Assembly (NCBI RefSeq): GCF_021130785.1
Contig: NC_060207.1
Location: 105,994,001-106,058,000 of the forward strand
Length of the DNA: 64,000 bases
Source of the DNA: Homalodisca vitripennis
Lineage: Eukaryota; Arthropoda; Insecta; Hemiptera; Cicadellidae
Direction of reading: 5' to 3'
Shown here: piece by piece, positions 12,287 to 22,659 of the stretch
Layout: every line of letters starts with the position of its first letter
Position numbering within the stretch: position 1 is the stretch's first letter
Made by a program: the position numbers and the translations under genes
Notes under the pieces: model-generated
Database searches by the model: none
Told to the model about the DNA's origin: nothing
What the model saw: the letters and a program-made list of their open reading frames with translations, nothing else

Positions 12287-12387
12287 ATATTCTGGTGAAC
12301 CTTAATAAAATTGAACTTAGTGGTTGTTCATTAATAAGTGGCTTGGATACTGGAAATTTATAAAGTGTTTAATATTAAACTTTTAAA

Positions 12388-13722
12388 ATGGCACTTAAGG
12401 TGGACTTGTTAACCAAGGAGGAATTGGACTATGAAATTAGGTTAAGAGGTGTGGAAGTGTCTCCTAGTCTTAAAGTGATAGATTTAAGGAAAAAGTTACG
12501 GCAGTTAATAAGTCTTGATGTAAATAGTAATTATTTGAACCTGAGTGGAAAGGTCGCTTTCAAGGAGGAATGGGATAAAATTAAGTTAGAAACCCAAGTA
12601 TTAGGAAGTAGACTGGAGGAATCCATTGAACAGGGACTAACATTGGACATAGTTAGGTGTGAAACAAAAATAAATCATTGGCAGCGCCGACTAACTAACT
12701 TAAGTAAATTGTTTAAAATCGAAGAAAAGGATATAGCTAAACATGTTGAAAACCGGAATAGTATATTAAGTGAATTGTTGTTAAAAATAAAAAACCTAAA
12801 AATTGACAAGGAAACATCTGATAACTTGGTGCGTAAGTTATCTGATTCCAATCTGGAAATAGAAGGTGAGCTGGAAGAGGCTAGTAAACCGGAAGTGAAA
12901 GATAAGTCTGGTCTAAATATGAGAGATGAGGTGTTTGTTTCGGGACGGCCACATTTAAGTTATAATAAACTACCGAACCCCATTGAGCGTTATTTGAAAG
13001 AGTTAAAAATCTGCGATGGATTAAATGTTCAAGAATTATTAGAATTCTTTAAAATAATCTTGAAACTTAAAAAGGAAACTAGATGTACGGAAGAGGATAT
13101 TATGGAGATTGCGATTTCACATAGTCAGGGAGCTCTTTTGTCGAAACTATTAGAAATAAAACAGGACAATGTCACGGTCAAATTAATGCTTGAAATATTA
13201 TTGAATTATTTCGTGCCATATCATCAGCGTGAACTTTTGAAATTTGAAAAGGTGCACCGTCCCCAAAGATATAATGAAAGCTTATCCAACTACATTATAG
13301 ACATTAAGGAATCAGTAGAAGTACTTTGTTGTAATATAAATGAAAGGGATGTTGTGGAATTAATTAAGGTGGGAATTAATCCTGAAACCAGAAATAAACT
13401 AGTGTTTATGGGAAATCCGAGCACATATTCCGAACTGGATGAGATGTGTATAAGGGCGAATAATGTAGGTTATGCTGACAACGTGAGGAAAACAGGGAAT
13501 AATTTGAATGTGAATAGGAAGTATAATGTACCGGTTAACAGCATCAGGGCGAGGCAAGAAACAATAACTTGTTATAAATGTAATAGACCTGGTCATTATG
13601 CTTATCAGTGCCGGGAGGTAAACAGGAAACCTGTTGTAAACCAGCGGAGACCTATTGTAAACCACACTCCAGCTATAAACCCCGAAAATGTAGGTCGTAA
13701 TGTACAGGAGTCAAAAAACTAG
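12388..13722 (+). CDS. Gag polyprotein of Ty3/gypsy retrotransposon
   Basis: The 444-residue ORF starts at the first ATG after the leader. Gag forms the cytoplasmic particle that packages element RNA. The N-terminal ~40 residues (EELDYEIRLRGVEVS then LRKKLRQLI) resemble a SAP-like helix-extended-helix motif. A Lys/Glu-rich helical region with coiled-coil character follows (about 55-175). The middle (about 200-375) has the spacing of a retrotransposon capsid, including the phrase YNESLSNYIIDIKESVEVL. A single CCHC zinc knuckle, CYKCNRPGHYAYQC, lies at residues 395-408, followed by a basic, Asn/Pro-rich tail with RKPVVNQRRPIVNH-like repeats. The stop TAG comes immediately after the slippery heptamer A AAA AAC, so most ribosomes should end here and a minority enter Pol. 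The SAP resemblance is by eye only. Confidence 0.93.
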   Translation: MALKVDLLTKEELDYEIRLRGVEVSPSLKVIDLRKKLRQLISLDVNSNYLNLSGKVAFKEEWDKIKLETQVLGSRLEESIEQGLTLDIVRCETKINHWQRRLTNLSKLFKIEEKDIAKHVENRNSILSELLLKIKNLKIDKETSDNLVRKLSDSNLEIEGELEEASKPEVKDKSGLNMRDEVFVSGRPHLSYNKLPNPIERYLKELKICDGLNVQELLEFFKIILKLKKETRCTEEDIMEIAISHSQGALLSKLLEIKQDNVTVKLMLEILLNYFVPYHQRELLKFEKVHRPQRYNESLSNYIIDIKESVEVLCCNINERDVVELIKVGINPETRNKLVFMGNPSTYSELDEMCIRANNVGYADNVRKTGNNLNVNRKYNVPVNSIRARQETITCYKCNRPGHYAYQCREVNRKPVVNQRRPIVNHTPAINPENVGRNVQESKN

Positions 13723-13770
13723 TTAGTAGGGAAAGTTCGAACAATGAGTTAAGGAAGGGCGAACTTTCCC
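13713..13770 (+). promoter_or_regulatory. -1 programmed frameshift cassette (slippery site and hairpin)
   Basis: The heptamer A AAA AAC (13713-13719) is in phase with Gag, whose TAG stop (13720-13722) follows at once. Nine bases after the heptamer a perfect 11-bp stem begins: GGGAAAGTTCG (13729-13739) pairs with CGAACTTTCCC (13760-13770) around a 20-nt loop. A slip of -1 enters the Pol frame, which is open from 13701. Heptamer, spacer and stem match the known design of retroviral -1 frameshift signals. I did not find a convincing pseudoknot partner for the loop. Confidence 0.9.
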
Positions 13771-16700
13771 GGTTACCTAAAATTGTGTCCAACAAAAATT
13801 CACATGAATTATCTGCTAAATTAAATCATACTTGGCAAAAGAAAAATTCGGAAAATATCAGTTCATTGCCCAGCTTAGAAATAGATTTTGGCAAGAATAT
13901 ATCATTAAATGTATTATTAGATACTGGTAGTAGTATAAATATAATAAGTGATAGACTGTATAAACTATTATTAGAGAATAAGATTGTAAAGTGTTACCAG
14001 TTATCTAACCTGACATGTATGAGTGCTGAAAATAAAAAAATGTCCGTAATCGGCAGTGTAAATATAAAAATAAAAATAGATATGTTCACCTGGAAAGTGG
14101 AATTTGTTATAGTGAAGGACTTAGCTCAAAAGGCAATTTTAGGAGCGAACTTTATAAAACATTCTGGTTTGTTAATAGACTTGAAAAATAATTGTTGTCG
14201 ATTTGACTTTAATATAGAAAAGTGTATAAAATTTGTGCAAAATATTACAGTAGCGTGTATGAACACCAATCACACTTATAAAATAGGATGCGAAGAGGCC
14301 AGTAATGAAATAATAAAAATTATAAAGGAATTTCCAACGGTATTTACCGACAAAATTGGTAAAACTCTAGATTATGAGTATAAATTAAAAGTTAAAGATC
14401 ATGAACCCGTAAAACTTAGACCATATCCATTGAATCCACCTAAACAATTAAAAATAAAAAAAATTATTGACGAATTATTGGAACAGGACATTATTCAACC
14501 AAGTGTGAGTCAGTACTCGAGTCCAGCCTTTTTAGTAGGTAAGGAAGATGGAAAATCGGAAAGATTAGTAGTTAATTACAAGGAGTTAAACAAGAAGTTG
14601 GAAGGAGTGAGTTATCCTATAGGCGACATGCACGAACTATATTACCATTTGAAGGGAAACAATTATTACTCAGTAATAGACTTAACCAAAAGTTTTTATC
14701 AAATAAGTTTAGCGAAGGAAAGCCAGGAGTTAACTACGTTCTCGGTACCTTTCGGAAGTTACAGCTTTAAACGAATTCCTTTTGGATTATTAATTGGAAG
14801 TGGGGTATTGTCGTCATATATGAATAAAATCTTAGGAGAATTGAGATTTACTTGCACTCTCGCCTTTTTGGACGATATTATTGTGTATTCGAAGACATTG
14901 GAGGAACATTATATGCATTTGAAACAAGTGTTAGAGTGTTTAAAGAAAAATAATCTTACTGTGAATCCGGAGAAAGTAAAATTTTGTTATAATGAAATTA
15001 AATTTCTGGGACATTTGGTTTCCAAAGACACTATAAGAATGGACCCTGACCGTACACGGACGTTATTAGAATCTCCGAGGCCCCGGGACAAGAAAGGTAT
15101 TGCGAGATTCATAGGGATGACTAGTTATTTCTCTAAATTTATTCCAAATTATGCGGAAATAGCTCATCCACTCAATGAAATGAGGAAGAAGTCGTCCAAA
15201 TTTGTGTGGGACCAAAAATGTCAGGAATCGTTCGATAAACTGAAACGAGCGGTTACCCGTCCCCCCGTGTTAGCCATCCCTGACTTCAACAAGGAGTTCA
15301 CAGTCCAATGCGACGCGAGTGATAAGGCCCTCGGTTCCTGTTTATTACAGGAAGCGGGCAATGGACATTTAAAACCGGTGGCCTATTATTCGAGAAAATT
15401 TAACGAAAGTGAGGTGAAACTTACTACCTATCAAAAGGAAGCTTTGGCAGTTGTCTGTTCAATAAATAAATTCCGTAATTTCCTAGAAATGAGACCATTC
15501 AACTTAGTGACCGACAACTCAGCATTGGCTTGGGTATTGTCCCACTTTCGTAAGTTAGGAAAATTAGGGCGCTGGGTGGAGGTTATATTGTCTCTACCAT
15601 TTAAAATTACGCATGTTAAAGGTAATCATAACCCAGTAGCGGACTATTTATCTAGATTATTTCAAGATAGTGAAGTTGACCACAATGTGTTACATGAACT
15701 AGAAAAATTAGTGAATAAGGACAAGATGAATGATAACTCTATAAAAATGAACAATGAAACTGTAAATAATAAGGACTTAGTAATAAGAGAGGAAACAGTG
15801 TCTATAAATAGTATAAGTACGATGCCTTTTAGCTTTATGGACTTAAAAACGCATCAGAAGCAGGATGTAAATATAACTAAAATTATGGAGGGTGTATTGA
15901 ACTATACCAATAGTGATGTTTACAGTGTGGAAAAAGGGGTGTTATTTTATGTGAACAATAAAAACAATTCTAAAAGGATCTATTTACCTGAGCACTTATT
16001 CAAGGTCGTATACGAGTATTATCACAACTCATTGTCTGGCTGTCACTTCGGCATTTTAAAAACACAACAGAAAATAAATGAAAGGTTTTATCACCCTAAA
16101 CTAAATGATTATGTGAAAAATAATGTAAAATGTTGTGAAGTGTGTTTGAAAGCAAAAAGTAGCAACTGGAGGGACCAAGGACCTTTGAACAGCAATCTGA
16201 GCAGTCGTCCAATGCAGAAGTTATATATGGATATTTATGGGCCATTACCTGCGTCTTCCAATCGAATGCAATACATCCTGATAGCTGTAGATGACTTCAC
16301 CAAATATAATTGGATAATGCCACTCAGGAAATGCACCTCAGGTAATGTAATTAATGCATTAGAAAATAATATTTTCAAAAATTTTTCTTTGCCTGAAGAA
16401 TTCGTGACGGATAATGGAACATATTTTGTCAGCGAGGAGTTCAAAAATTATTTGTTTAATTTGGGCATAAAACAAAGGACCATTATACCTTATACTCCTC
16501 AAGGAAATAAAAGTGAAAGGCAAATTCGAAATTTAAATCAAATTCTGACAGCTTATTATCATGACTGTAAAAAGAATTGGGACAAGGATTTGTACCATGT
16601 GCAAATGGCCCTAAATACTTGTCACAATGAAAGCATAAAGTCGTCTGCATTTGAATTGATGTTCAGTTTCAAAGCAAATGATGGTTTGTCACTAAAATGG

Positions 16701-17033
16701 CAAATTAAAGATATTTGTGATGAAAAATGGAGCAAAGATAAGAATGCAAAGATGGTTGAAGCTATTCAAAATTTAAAAAGACAAAATGAGCTGAATTCGA
16801 GAAGAAACCGATACAACCGAAATCACAGGCAATTAAAAATGTATGATGTAGTCTATTGTAGAATTACAAATCAGCGATATAAGCTAGATCTGAAATATGA
16901 AGGACCATTCAGAATAATTTCAATTATTAGCTCCAACTCATATGTGGTTCAAAATTTAAAAGAATTGAATGAATTCCGTAGAATACACTTGCAGGATGTG
17001 AAACCCACTGGGGAAAGAAGAATGCATATTTAA
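13719..17033 (+). CDS. Pol polyprotein (PR-RT-RNase H-IN), by -1 frameshift
   Basis: The start given is the first codon read after the -1 slip. There is no ATG near the N-terminus; the first near-cognate is GTG at 13785, and residues below are numbered from it. The aspartic protease has DTGSS at 46-50. The reverse transcriptase catalytic box FLDD has its two aspartates at 363-364. RNase H has CDAS (Asp510) and TDNS. The integrase has an HHCC-type zinc region (YHNSLSGCHFG to CCEVC), then the DDE triad Asp816, Asp876 and Glu911. The C-terminus holds a GPF module (KYEGPFRII). There is no chromodomain. Spacing between Asp876 and Glu911 is 34 residues, as in elements with a shortened Gln-Gly-Asn-x-x-Glu loop. 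There are no internal stops, consistent with a functional copy. Products would act in cytoplasmic particles (PR, RT, RH) and the nucleus (IN). Confidence 0.95.
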   Translation, partial: LVSRESSNNELRKGELSRLPKIVSNKNSHELSAKLNHTWQKKNSENISSLPSLEIDFGKNISLNVLLDTGSSINIISDRLYKLLLENKIVKCYQLSNLTCMSAENKKMSVIGSVNIKIKIDMFTWKVEFVIVKDLAQKAILGANFIKHSGLLIDLKNNCCRFDFNIEKCIKFVQNITVACMNTNHTYKIGCEEASNEIIKIIKEFPTVFTDKIGKTLDYEYKLKVKDHEPVKLRPYPLNPPKQLKIKKIIDELLEQDIIQPSVSQYSSPAFLVGKEDGKSERLVVNYKELNKKLEGVSYPIGDMHELYYHLKGNNYYSVIDLTKSFYQISLAKESQELTTFSVPFGSYSFKRIPFGLLIGSGVLSSYMNKILGELRFTCTLAFLDDIIVYSKTLEEHYMHLKQVLECLKKNNLTVNPEKVKFCYNEIKFLGHLVSKDTIRMDPDRTRTLLESPRPRDKKGIARFIGMTSYFSKFIPNYAEIAHPLNEMRKKSSKFVWDQKCQESFDKLKRAVTRPPVLAIPDFNKEFTVQCDASDKALGSCLLQEAGNGHLKPVAYYSRKFNESEVKLTTYQKEALAVVCSINKFRNFLEMRPFNLVTDNSALAWVLSHFRKLGKLGRWVEVILSLPFKITHVKGNHNPVADYLSRLFQDSEVDHNVLHELEKLVNKDKMNDNSIKMNNETVNNKDLVIREETVSINSISTMPFSFMDLKTHQKQDVNITKIMEGVLNYTNSDVYSVEKGVLFYVNNKNNSKRIYLPEHLFKVVYEYYHNSLSGCHFGILKTQQKINERFYHPKLNDYVKNNVKCCEVCLKAKSSNWRDQGPLNSNLSSRPMQKLYMDIYGPLPASSNRMQYILIAVDDFTKYNWIMPLRKCTSGNVINALENNIFKNFSLPEEFVTDNGTYFVSEEFKNYLFNLGIKQRTIIPYTPQGNKSERQIRNLNQILTAYYHDCKKNWDKDLYHVQMALNTCHNESIKSSAFELMFSFKANDGLSLKWQIKDICDEKWSKDKNAKMVEAIQNLKRQNELNSRRNRYNRNHRQLKMYDVVYCRITNQRYKLDLKYEGPFRIISIISSNSYVVQNLKELNEFRRIHLQDVKPTGERRMHI

Positions 17034-18251
17034 ATATAACAAAAAACAATATAATTACCGAGGGGTAAATAATTTGAATTACAAAATAAAAAAAAAGAAC
17101 TGATTAAAAATTATGACGAATTAAATTAGTTGTAAGAATGAAGAAAAACTATATTGGATGTACGCTGTATGTATGTATGTTTGATTTGAGAAATTTCAGT
17201 GACAAGGAAGATTAAATTAAAATATATTGAACAATTGAGGAAATTCTACAGCCCTGTTAAATTGTAAATATTAACTTGAATTGTAATGTTGTAAAAATGT
17301 ATTTTAAACTTGAAGAAACCTCAAGAGGAATAAAAAAGTTTATGATTTAGATAAAAGGGCACAGGTGAAGTAAACAGTTGCGATAACTACATGGTTTGGG
17401 AGAGGAGGAGTGTATTAAAACAATTCAGTATTTATTTTCTGAATAATGCACAAATCCGAAACTCATGGTCCGTAATTAATGTTATTAACATGTGTTATTT
17501 ATGTTTGTATGTAAATTAATAACTAACACGAATGTTGGAATATTAATTTAAACTTGTTAGTTTGATAAAATTTATGCCAAGGAAGAGGGGAACAGAAGAA
17601 AAAAGACTGTTATTTCTATGATAAACAACGGTATAGGTAAAAATAATAAAATAAGAACTGACATCCCCGTCTGGGGATATGTTTTAATTCTATATGAAGC
17701 TGCGACAACCAGTGAATGGGCGAGCCAACACACACAGCCGTGCAGGGCAAAGGTTCCAAGGACGACCCAACTAATTACGGACCGGACCTGCAATAAACAT
17801 CCCACAACAACAACCACCGACTACCTCGTTCTACCCATTGTGAAGGATTATCTGGATGGACTATCTTTATGGTAGGACTTAGAATTGTAAAAAGGTAGGT
17901 GGCAATTGGACTCTTAATATTTGCCATAGTTTAGGTCAAGGTTTCTATTGGGGAATTTAATTGTTAAGTTTTCAAAAAACAATCTGATAATGTATGGACT
18001 CTTTTAAAAAGAATTTATAATAATTAACGCTTGGTTAAAATAACTTGACAACTAGTATGCTGCCACTTCTTACAACTATTTATCAAAAATAAATTAAAAC
18101 AAATATTATAAATAAAAAAAAAAAAGGTTTTGTAGATTTGATGATGCATGTTAAGGCTAGGTGGAAATACAATTTCTAAAGGATGTGAGATAAATTTCTT
18201 AGATTTAAGTATTAAACTTGGCAGATACCAAGCGCTTTAAGGGGGGGTGTG
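17034..18251 (+). other. Retrotransposon 3' untranslated region with polypurine tract
   Basis: About 1.2 kb between the Pol stop and the 3' LTR has no envelope-like ORF. An 85-codon frame at 17618-17875 shows no signal peptide, membrane segment or known motif. A short GTAT repeat lies near 17166. The tract AAGGGGGGG (18239-18247) lies just before the 3' LTR at 18252 and fits the polypurine primer for plus-strand DNA. Confidence 0.8.
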
Positions 18252-19332
18252 TATACCAATTACATGGTATACTTTAAATAAAAATAAAAATTTAATAAAT
18301 AAAATTTTATTTTAGAATTGTAAATGGATAGGGAATAAAAAAGTAAATTTATATTGTAATCCAGCGGCAGGCACAACGCGCTTGGAATCTGGTCTAGACC
18401 TGACTTGATGGCAGTGAATGCTAAACAATAGTCTACAGTGGACTCAATCTTTGGTTAGGCGGCGAACCTGCGTTGAGAGAGTTAAACAGGCCTGCAGGAA
18501 CAGGAGCGTAGTCGGGCAGGCCGAGAAACCACGCTCTGCTTCCATTCCGAGTTGAGAAGCGATAGAGTAAAGTCTTTAGTGCGAGTTTAAAAGTAGTGTC
18601 GGGCGTAGGATCCGTTGGTATAGATTATTTTAATACCGAACTCCAAGACCTTCACGACCAAAGAGCTAAGTACTTTTGACTGAATTATTAAATTTTTCTA
18701 AATTTGAAATTTGAAAATTTAAGAAGTGAATTAATTTGAAATTGGAATTGAAATTTGAAATTAACGATCAAATTCTGTTGAGTGTGGACTAATATATATC
18801 TAAATTGTAAAGGAGTTATTTATTTAAAGTCAAACGTAAAAATTTAATTGAAATTATAGGGATTCTAGTTAAAATTAAGAGCTGCAGGTGCTGCACCATA
18901 TCCTGTAGGAACTTGTGAAAAATTCCTGTTGAGAACTGTTTAGATTTGTTTGAGAATTTTATTTTAAAGAAGTTTATAATTTTTATTTTATTAGTTTTGA
19001 GAAGAAGCCTATTTATTTTATTTCATACAAATTTATTCAAGATTATTATTTTATTTTATATTTTATACACACGTATTTGGAGGACAGTGAGTCCATGTTA
19101 AATCGAAAGTGCCTTGCCTAAGGAAGTAGTAATTTTAAACTATTGTGCAAAACATTTCATTGGTGGAATACAAGGTTAATAATTGAAATTTGGATTGATT
19201 TAATAAACCTGAATATTTCTAAAAAGGTGCATTTTTAATTTCCACCAGTATCTACTTAAATCTTATGAGTTCGAGAATATTTAAGGTCATCATAATAAAA
19301 ACAAAAAATTTTGTATATTAACATTTAGTATA
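18252..19332 (+). repeat. 3' LTR (1081 bp)
   Basis: This LTR appears identical to the 5' LTR when read side by side. It ends AGTATA at 19332 and is followed by CTATC. Identity suggests that the insertion is too recent to have gathered visible mutations. Confidence 0.95.
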
Positions 19333-19337
19333 CTATC
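19333..19337 (+). repeat. Target-site duplication CTATC, right copy
   Basis: Matches 11179-11183 at the other end of the retrotransposon. The empty site before insertion would have read ATTGCTATCCTAAATT. Confidence 0.85.
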
Positions 19338-21074
19338 CTAAATTCAGCAGTATACCAATGTAACAAATTCCAGAGCCATTGTGCTTTGGTTTTACTTAAA
19401 ACGGTGTGACTATCTTTGTTAATATCGTTGTTTAATCAATTAATGATTAACGATATTAATTACATACTTATTAATCAAATTTACCATTAAACTTATTCGT
19501 CAAGTTAGATTTTTATAACACCAAGATTTCCACACCTATTGAAAAATCATAGATTTTGAGGCATGTACTTGTTTAACTATATAAATAGTTGTAACCCTTC
19601 ATTTCCAAAATTAAAAATTAAAAAGTCATTATATCCAGTAAGTTGCCAAAGTTTAAATCAACAAAACGATATGTAAAAAGTCCAAATACAATAAAATAGA
19701 GACATTGTGTAACAGATCCAAGTAGTATGTGGTGTATTCACTCCATTGTTCAAAAAGCTGTTTTTAGCCAAAAGAGGTCAAAGTTCTAGAAAATACCCCC
19801 TAAATAGAATGCTTCCCCCTTTTACACTATTCGTAGTTTGGAGTTTATGGATGTATCCTTGATCGTGCTTATGTAAAAATGAAAGTTAATGCAAATTTTA
19901 TGAAATTATGAAATTATATGGAAGAAATTTTATTGAAACTTCATTTCTGCAGTCATAAGAAAGATGGCGTTCGATAATGTTACATGTTCTTCATTCTTAC
20001 GCGACATACGGTCTGGTATAATCCTATTTTAAATTTAAATGTCTTGTAATAGATTGGATGATCTTTCCATTATTGTTTATTATGAATTGTCCTAAGATTT
20101 CAGGCATGATTTTGAGCTATTCATTCGTTTAGTCCAGCTGTAGACGTGCTGCGTTAATTAAGGGGGGGAAGTGGTTAGTTCTTGAAGTAGTCATAAATCT
20201 TAGGAAGATGGAGAACACATCGCCGCGGTCGTGTAATGGTGACTGGTAATTTTAGCTATTTCAAGAAGTCCAGCACTATTCTCATTATTTTATATTTACT
20301 TATACGTCCAAATATAATTATACTTGTAATTATGTCCAAAAATGTATATCTATAGTTTTAACACTCTTAAACCCTTTGTTTTGACATTTACTTATCATGG
20401 TTTAACCCAAATATTGAAATAAATGTTTGAAAGATACTAGCTACTAACACAAGATTAAATCAGATTTGTAACTTATTCAAGTGAAAATAAACAGGGCTGT
20501 GGTAAAGATTTAAAATTTTAATTATTAATTTGCCGAACCAGTCTTGCCTCATAACACTATTTCTTCTTTGAACTAACTACGAGTATACAATCTCATAGTA
20601 AATTACTCTTTTATATCTAATTTACAAAAGGTAATAAGAATATTTAAATGTTTGCTGGAAACGGATTGTTAAAATTACATTTAGTTTAACATAAAAATGG
20701 TTTCTTAGTAAAATATTACTAACATATTATTTTTCGTATATTGTATGTAAATGTACGGTCTATAAAACCATATTTGTAATATAATATATGTCTGCTAATA
20801 CTAATCCAGCGGAAATAGTATACTTATATCATAAAATTAGTTTTTAAATAGTAAAGTTCTGTCAAGACATCTCTAGAATGTAATGAATAACGTTACCAAC
20901 ATAAGGAACAGGACCTCACATTAAAATAAAACTACAAAATCAATTAATTTTGCTTATTTGAAATAGCAAAAGGAACCTAAAATTAAAATAAATGATCTTG
21001 TGACCAATAAATATTTTTCAGAACATGAAGCGTACAGAAGTAAGTACAATTCTATTCTGATATATTTAGGTATT
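19338..21074. other. AT-rich non-coding
   Basis: No gene was seen. An imperfect palindrome with 11-bp arms (TTAATATCGTT at 19419-19429, AACGATATTAA at 19449-19459) lies just downstream of the retrotransposon. Confidence 0.4.
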
Positions 21075-21345
21075 TCTATGTAAATCCTCTCAAAGGCAAT
21101 GTCTGTGCTACGCTGTAGAAAGTGTGTTCTGTCCTCAAAGAAACATGCAAAATGCTTCCCCTCACCTCTATTCTATCCAGTCTCTTAATATTCAATCTCT
21201 AGCGAATTTCTGTCCGCAAGCAATGATGTTCATACTAATTTGATACTACAGCCTTTATTCTCGTTCTTCTCTTACGTACTAGATTGACAGGAGAATAGCA
21301 TGATACTCCTACTGTCTACATTATCTCGTTACATTAAACAATATT
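21075..21345 (+). repeat. Diverged interspersed repeat B, copy 1
   Basis: The segment aligns with 58280-58560 on the same strand. Shared phrases are CTCAAAGGCAAT, TGCTACGCTG, CCTCAAAGAAACA, TTCAATCTCTAGCGA, GCAATGATGTTCA, TTCTCTTACG and AGATTGACAGG in the same order. There is no coding capacity and no clear terminal repeats. The class is unknown. Confidence 0.75.
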
Positions 21346-22539
21346 TTCTTCATATTGGTATCTCTATGGGTTTTTATTGGTATTTTTTCAATAGATTTAA
21401 AGATGTAAAATCTTGGATGACAACGTACTAATATTTTATTAATTCCTGTCGTGAGGTATCATCAGAAAGCCTTCAAATCCATAGCTTATTGAAATATCAA
21501 CAAATATGTTGATAATCAGAAAATACTTCCTGAACGTTAGTACTCAAAATTATTATTAGGATTTTAACAATTTATTTTGAATCATGTTTTATGGTTAATT
21601 TATAAGTCACATAAGTAGCAAGGAAAAACATTATTGATATAACAAAATTAGATCCTGCAAAGTAATAGGTTGTGTCCGAAGTAGAGTTATATAAAAAGTT
21701 TCGTTAAAAATCTAAATTATGGTATTCGCCAAAGAAAATATATAAGGACCAGGAAAATAGAGTACAATTCACGAGCTTATAATATTTCTAAAATAAATCT
21801 TTAAGCTGATTTAGTCACCATTTTATGACTTCAGAAGTCATGTGATCAGGTAACTATCCGTACATAATTTACGGGAACATAATTTACTTACATCTAAATC
21901 GACGATATTATTTAAGTTTGTGTTAAACATTAAATTTCTACAACATATTATATTTAAGTATTACAGGTTGTAATGGCGCAAAAATATTTATATTTGAAGG
22001 AATCACGATTCATACGGAAATTTGCCATTATGGAGTGACACAACAAATCAGTAAGACTAAGTTTTGAGATCTGAAATCTGACCTCTTCCTCAGGTTAATA
22101 GCTAACCTAACACGTAACTGCAACTTAGATTAAAATAAACAAATCATACCGGAGTCTTGTGACATGCATATTAACTTCATGGGTAACATTGTGATTCCTC
22201 TTCAGTCAGGAATCAAAAATACTACGTTGTTTGTCAAATCCATGTAGACTAACTCTAAAACGTGCACTTAATAATAACAAAACACAAATTATTATAACAG
22301 AATTATAGAACACACGTCACAATTGGTCTTCACTCACCGGCCTACCACATAGAACTGACCAAAGAGCAAGTATCACTGAACGATGACAAATGTACGGAGG
22401 AATACTGTTTCCTTCACAATCCTTCTATCATCAAAAACCAACTCAAAAAAAAGTGTTTATAAAAAAAATCAACGCAGGTTTAAAATGTAAAATAGTTACT
22501 GCCAGAATATCTGTACATAACACTGCATCATAATATGAA
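21346..22539. other. AT-rich non-coding with repeat E fragment
   Basis: No gene was seen. Positions 22368-22450 carry TATCACTGAACGATG and CTGTTTCCTTC, shared with 48505-48595 (repeat E). The sequence at 21360-21430 resembles 9510-9580, so repeats B and D may be parts of one family. Confidence 0.4.
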
Positions 22540-22659
22540 ACCCCCTACAGTGCCCACTACCGTCAACACTCAGTTTCGGTGTTAACTGCCATCTAATCAA
22601 TCTATGTCGCAATAGTGGTAACAGTCTGTAAAATTTCTCTAAAGCCCCGACTCGCTCAT
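22540..22659 (+). repeat. Diverged interspersed repeat C, copy 1
   Basis: The segment matches 61100-61300: TCGGTGT, then TGCCATC, TATGTCGCA, then CTCYAAAGCCCYGACT in order. The second copy has an extra stretch of about 65 bp in the middle. The MITE at 22660 interrupts this copy. Confidence 0.55.

Larger units (their letters stand above)
11184..19332 (+). mobile_element. Complete Ty3/gypsy LTR retrotransposon
   Basis: This 8149-bp element has two 1081-bp LTRs, a Gag ORF with a CCHC knuckle, a Pol ORF in the -1 frame (protease, RT, RNase H, integrase with GPF module) and a polypurine tract before the 3' LTR, flanked by the 5-bp duplication CTATC. The domain order PR-RT-RH-IN identifies Ty3/gypsy. 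No envelope gene lies in the 1.2 kb between Pol and the 3' LTR, so a non-infectious retrotransposon is the simplest reading. I saw no difference between the LTRs by eye, and neither ORF is interrupted, so the copy looks young and perhaps active. The clade within insect gypsy elements is not resolved. Confidence 0.96.

Noticed and set aside
12300..12320. TGGTGAACC as a classical primer-binding site
   Set aside because: It lies about 30 bases from the LTR end; a classical site normally lies within a few bases.
17034..18251. Envelope gene in the LTR element
   Set aside because: The longest frame is 85 codons with no signal peptide, cleavage site or membrane anchor; the region reads as untranslated.
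19418..19462. Imperfect palindrome as a transposon end or regulatory dyad
   Set aside because: It is AT-rich with 11-bp arms and no partner elsewhere; expected by chance in DNA of this composition.
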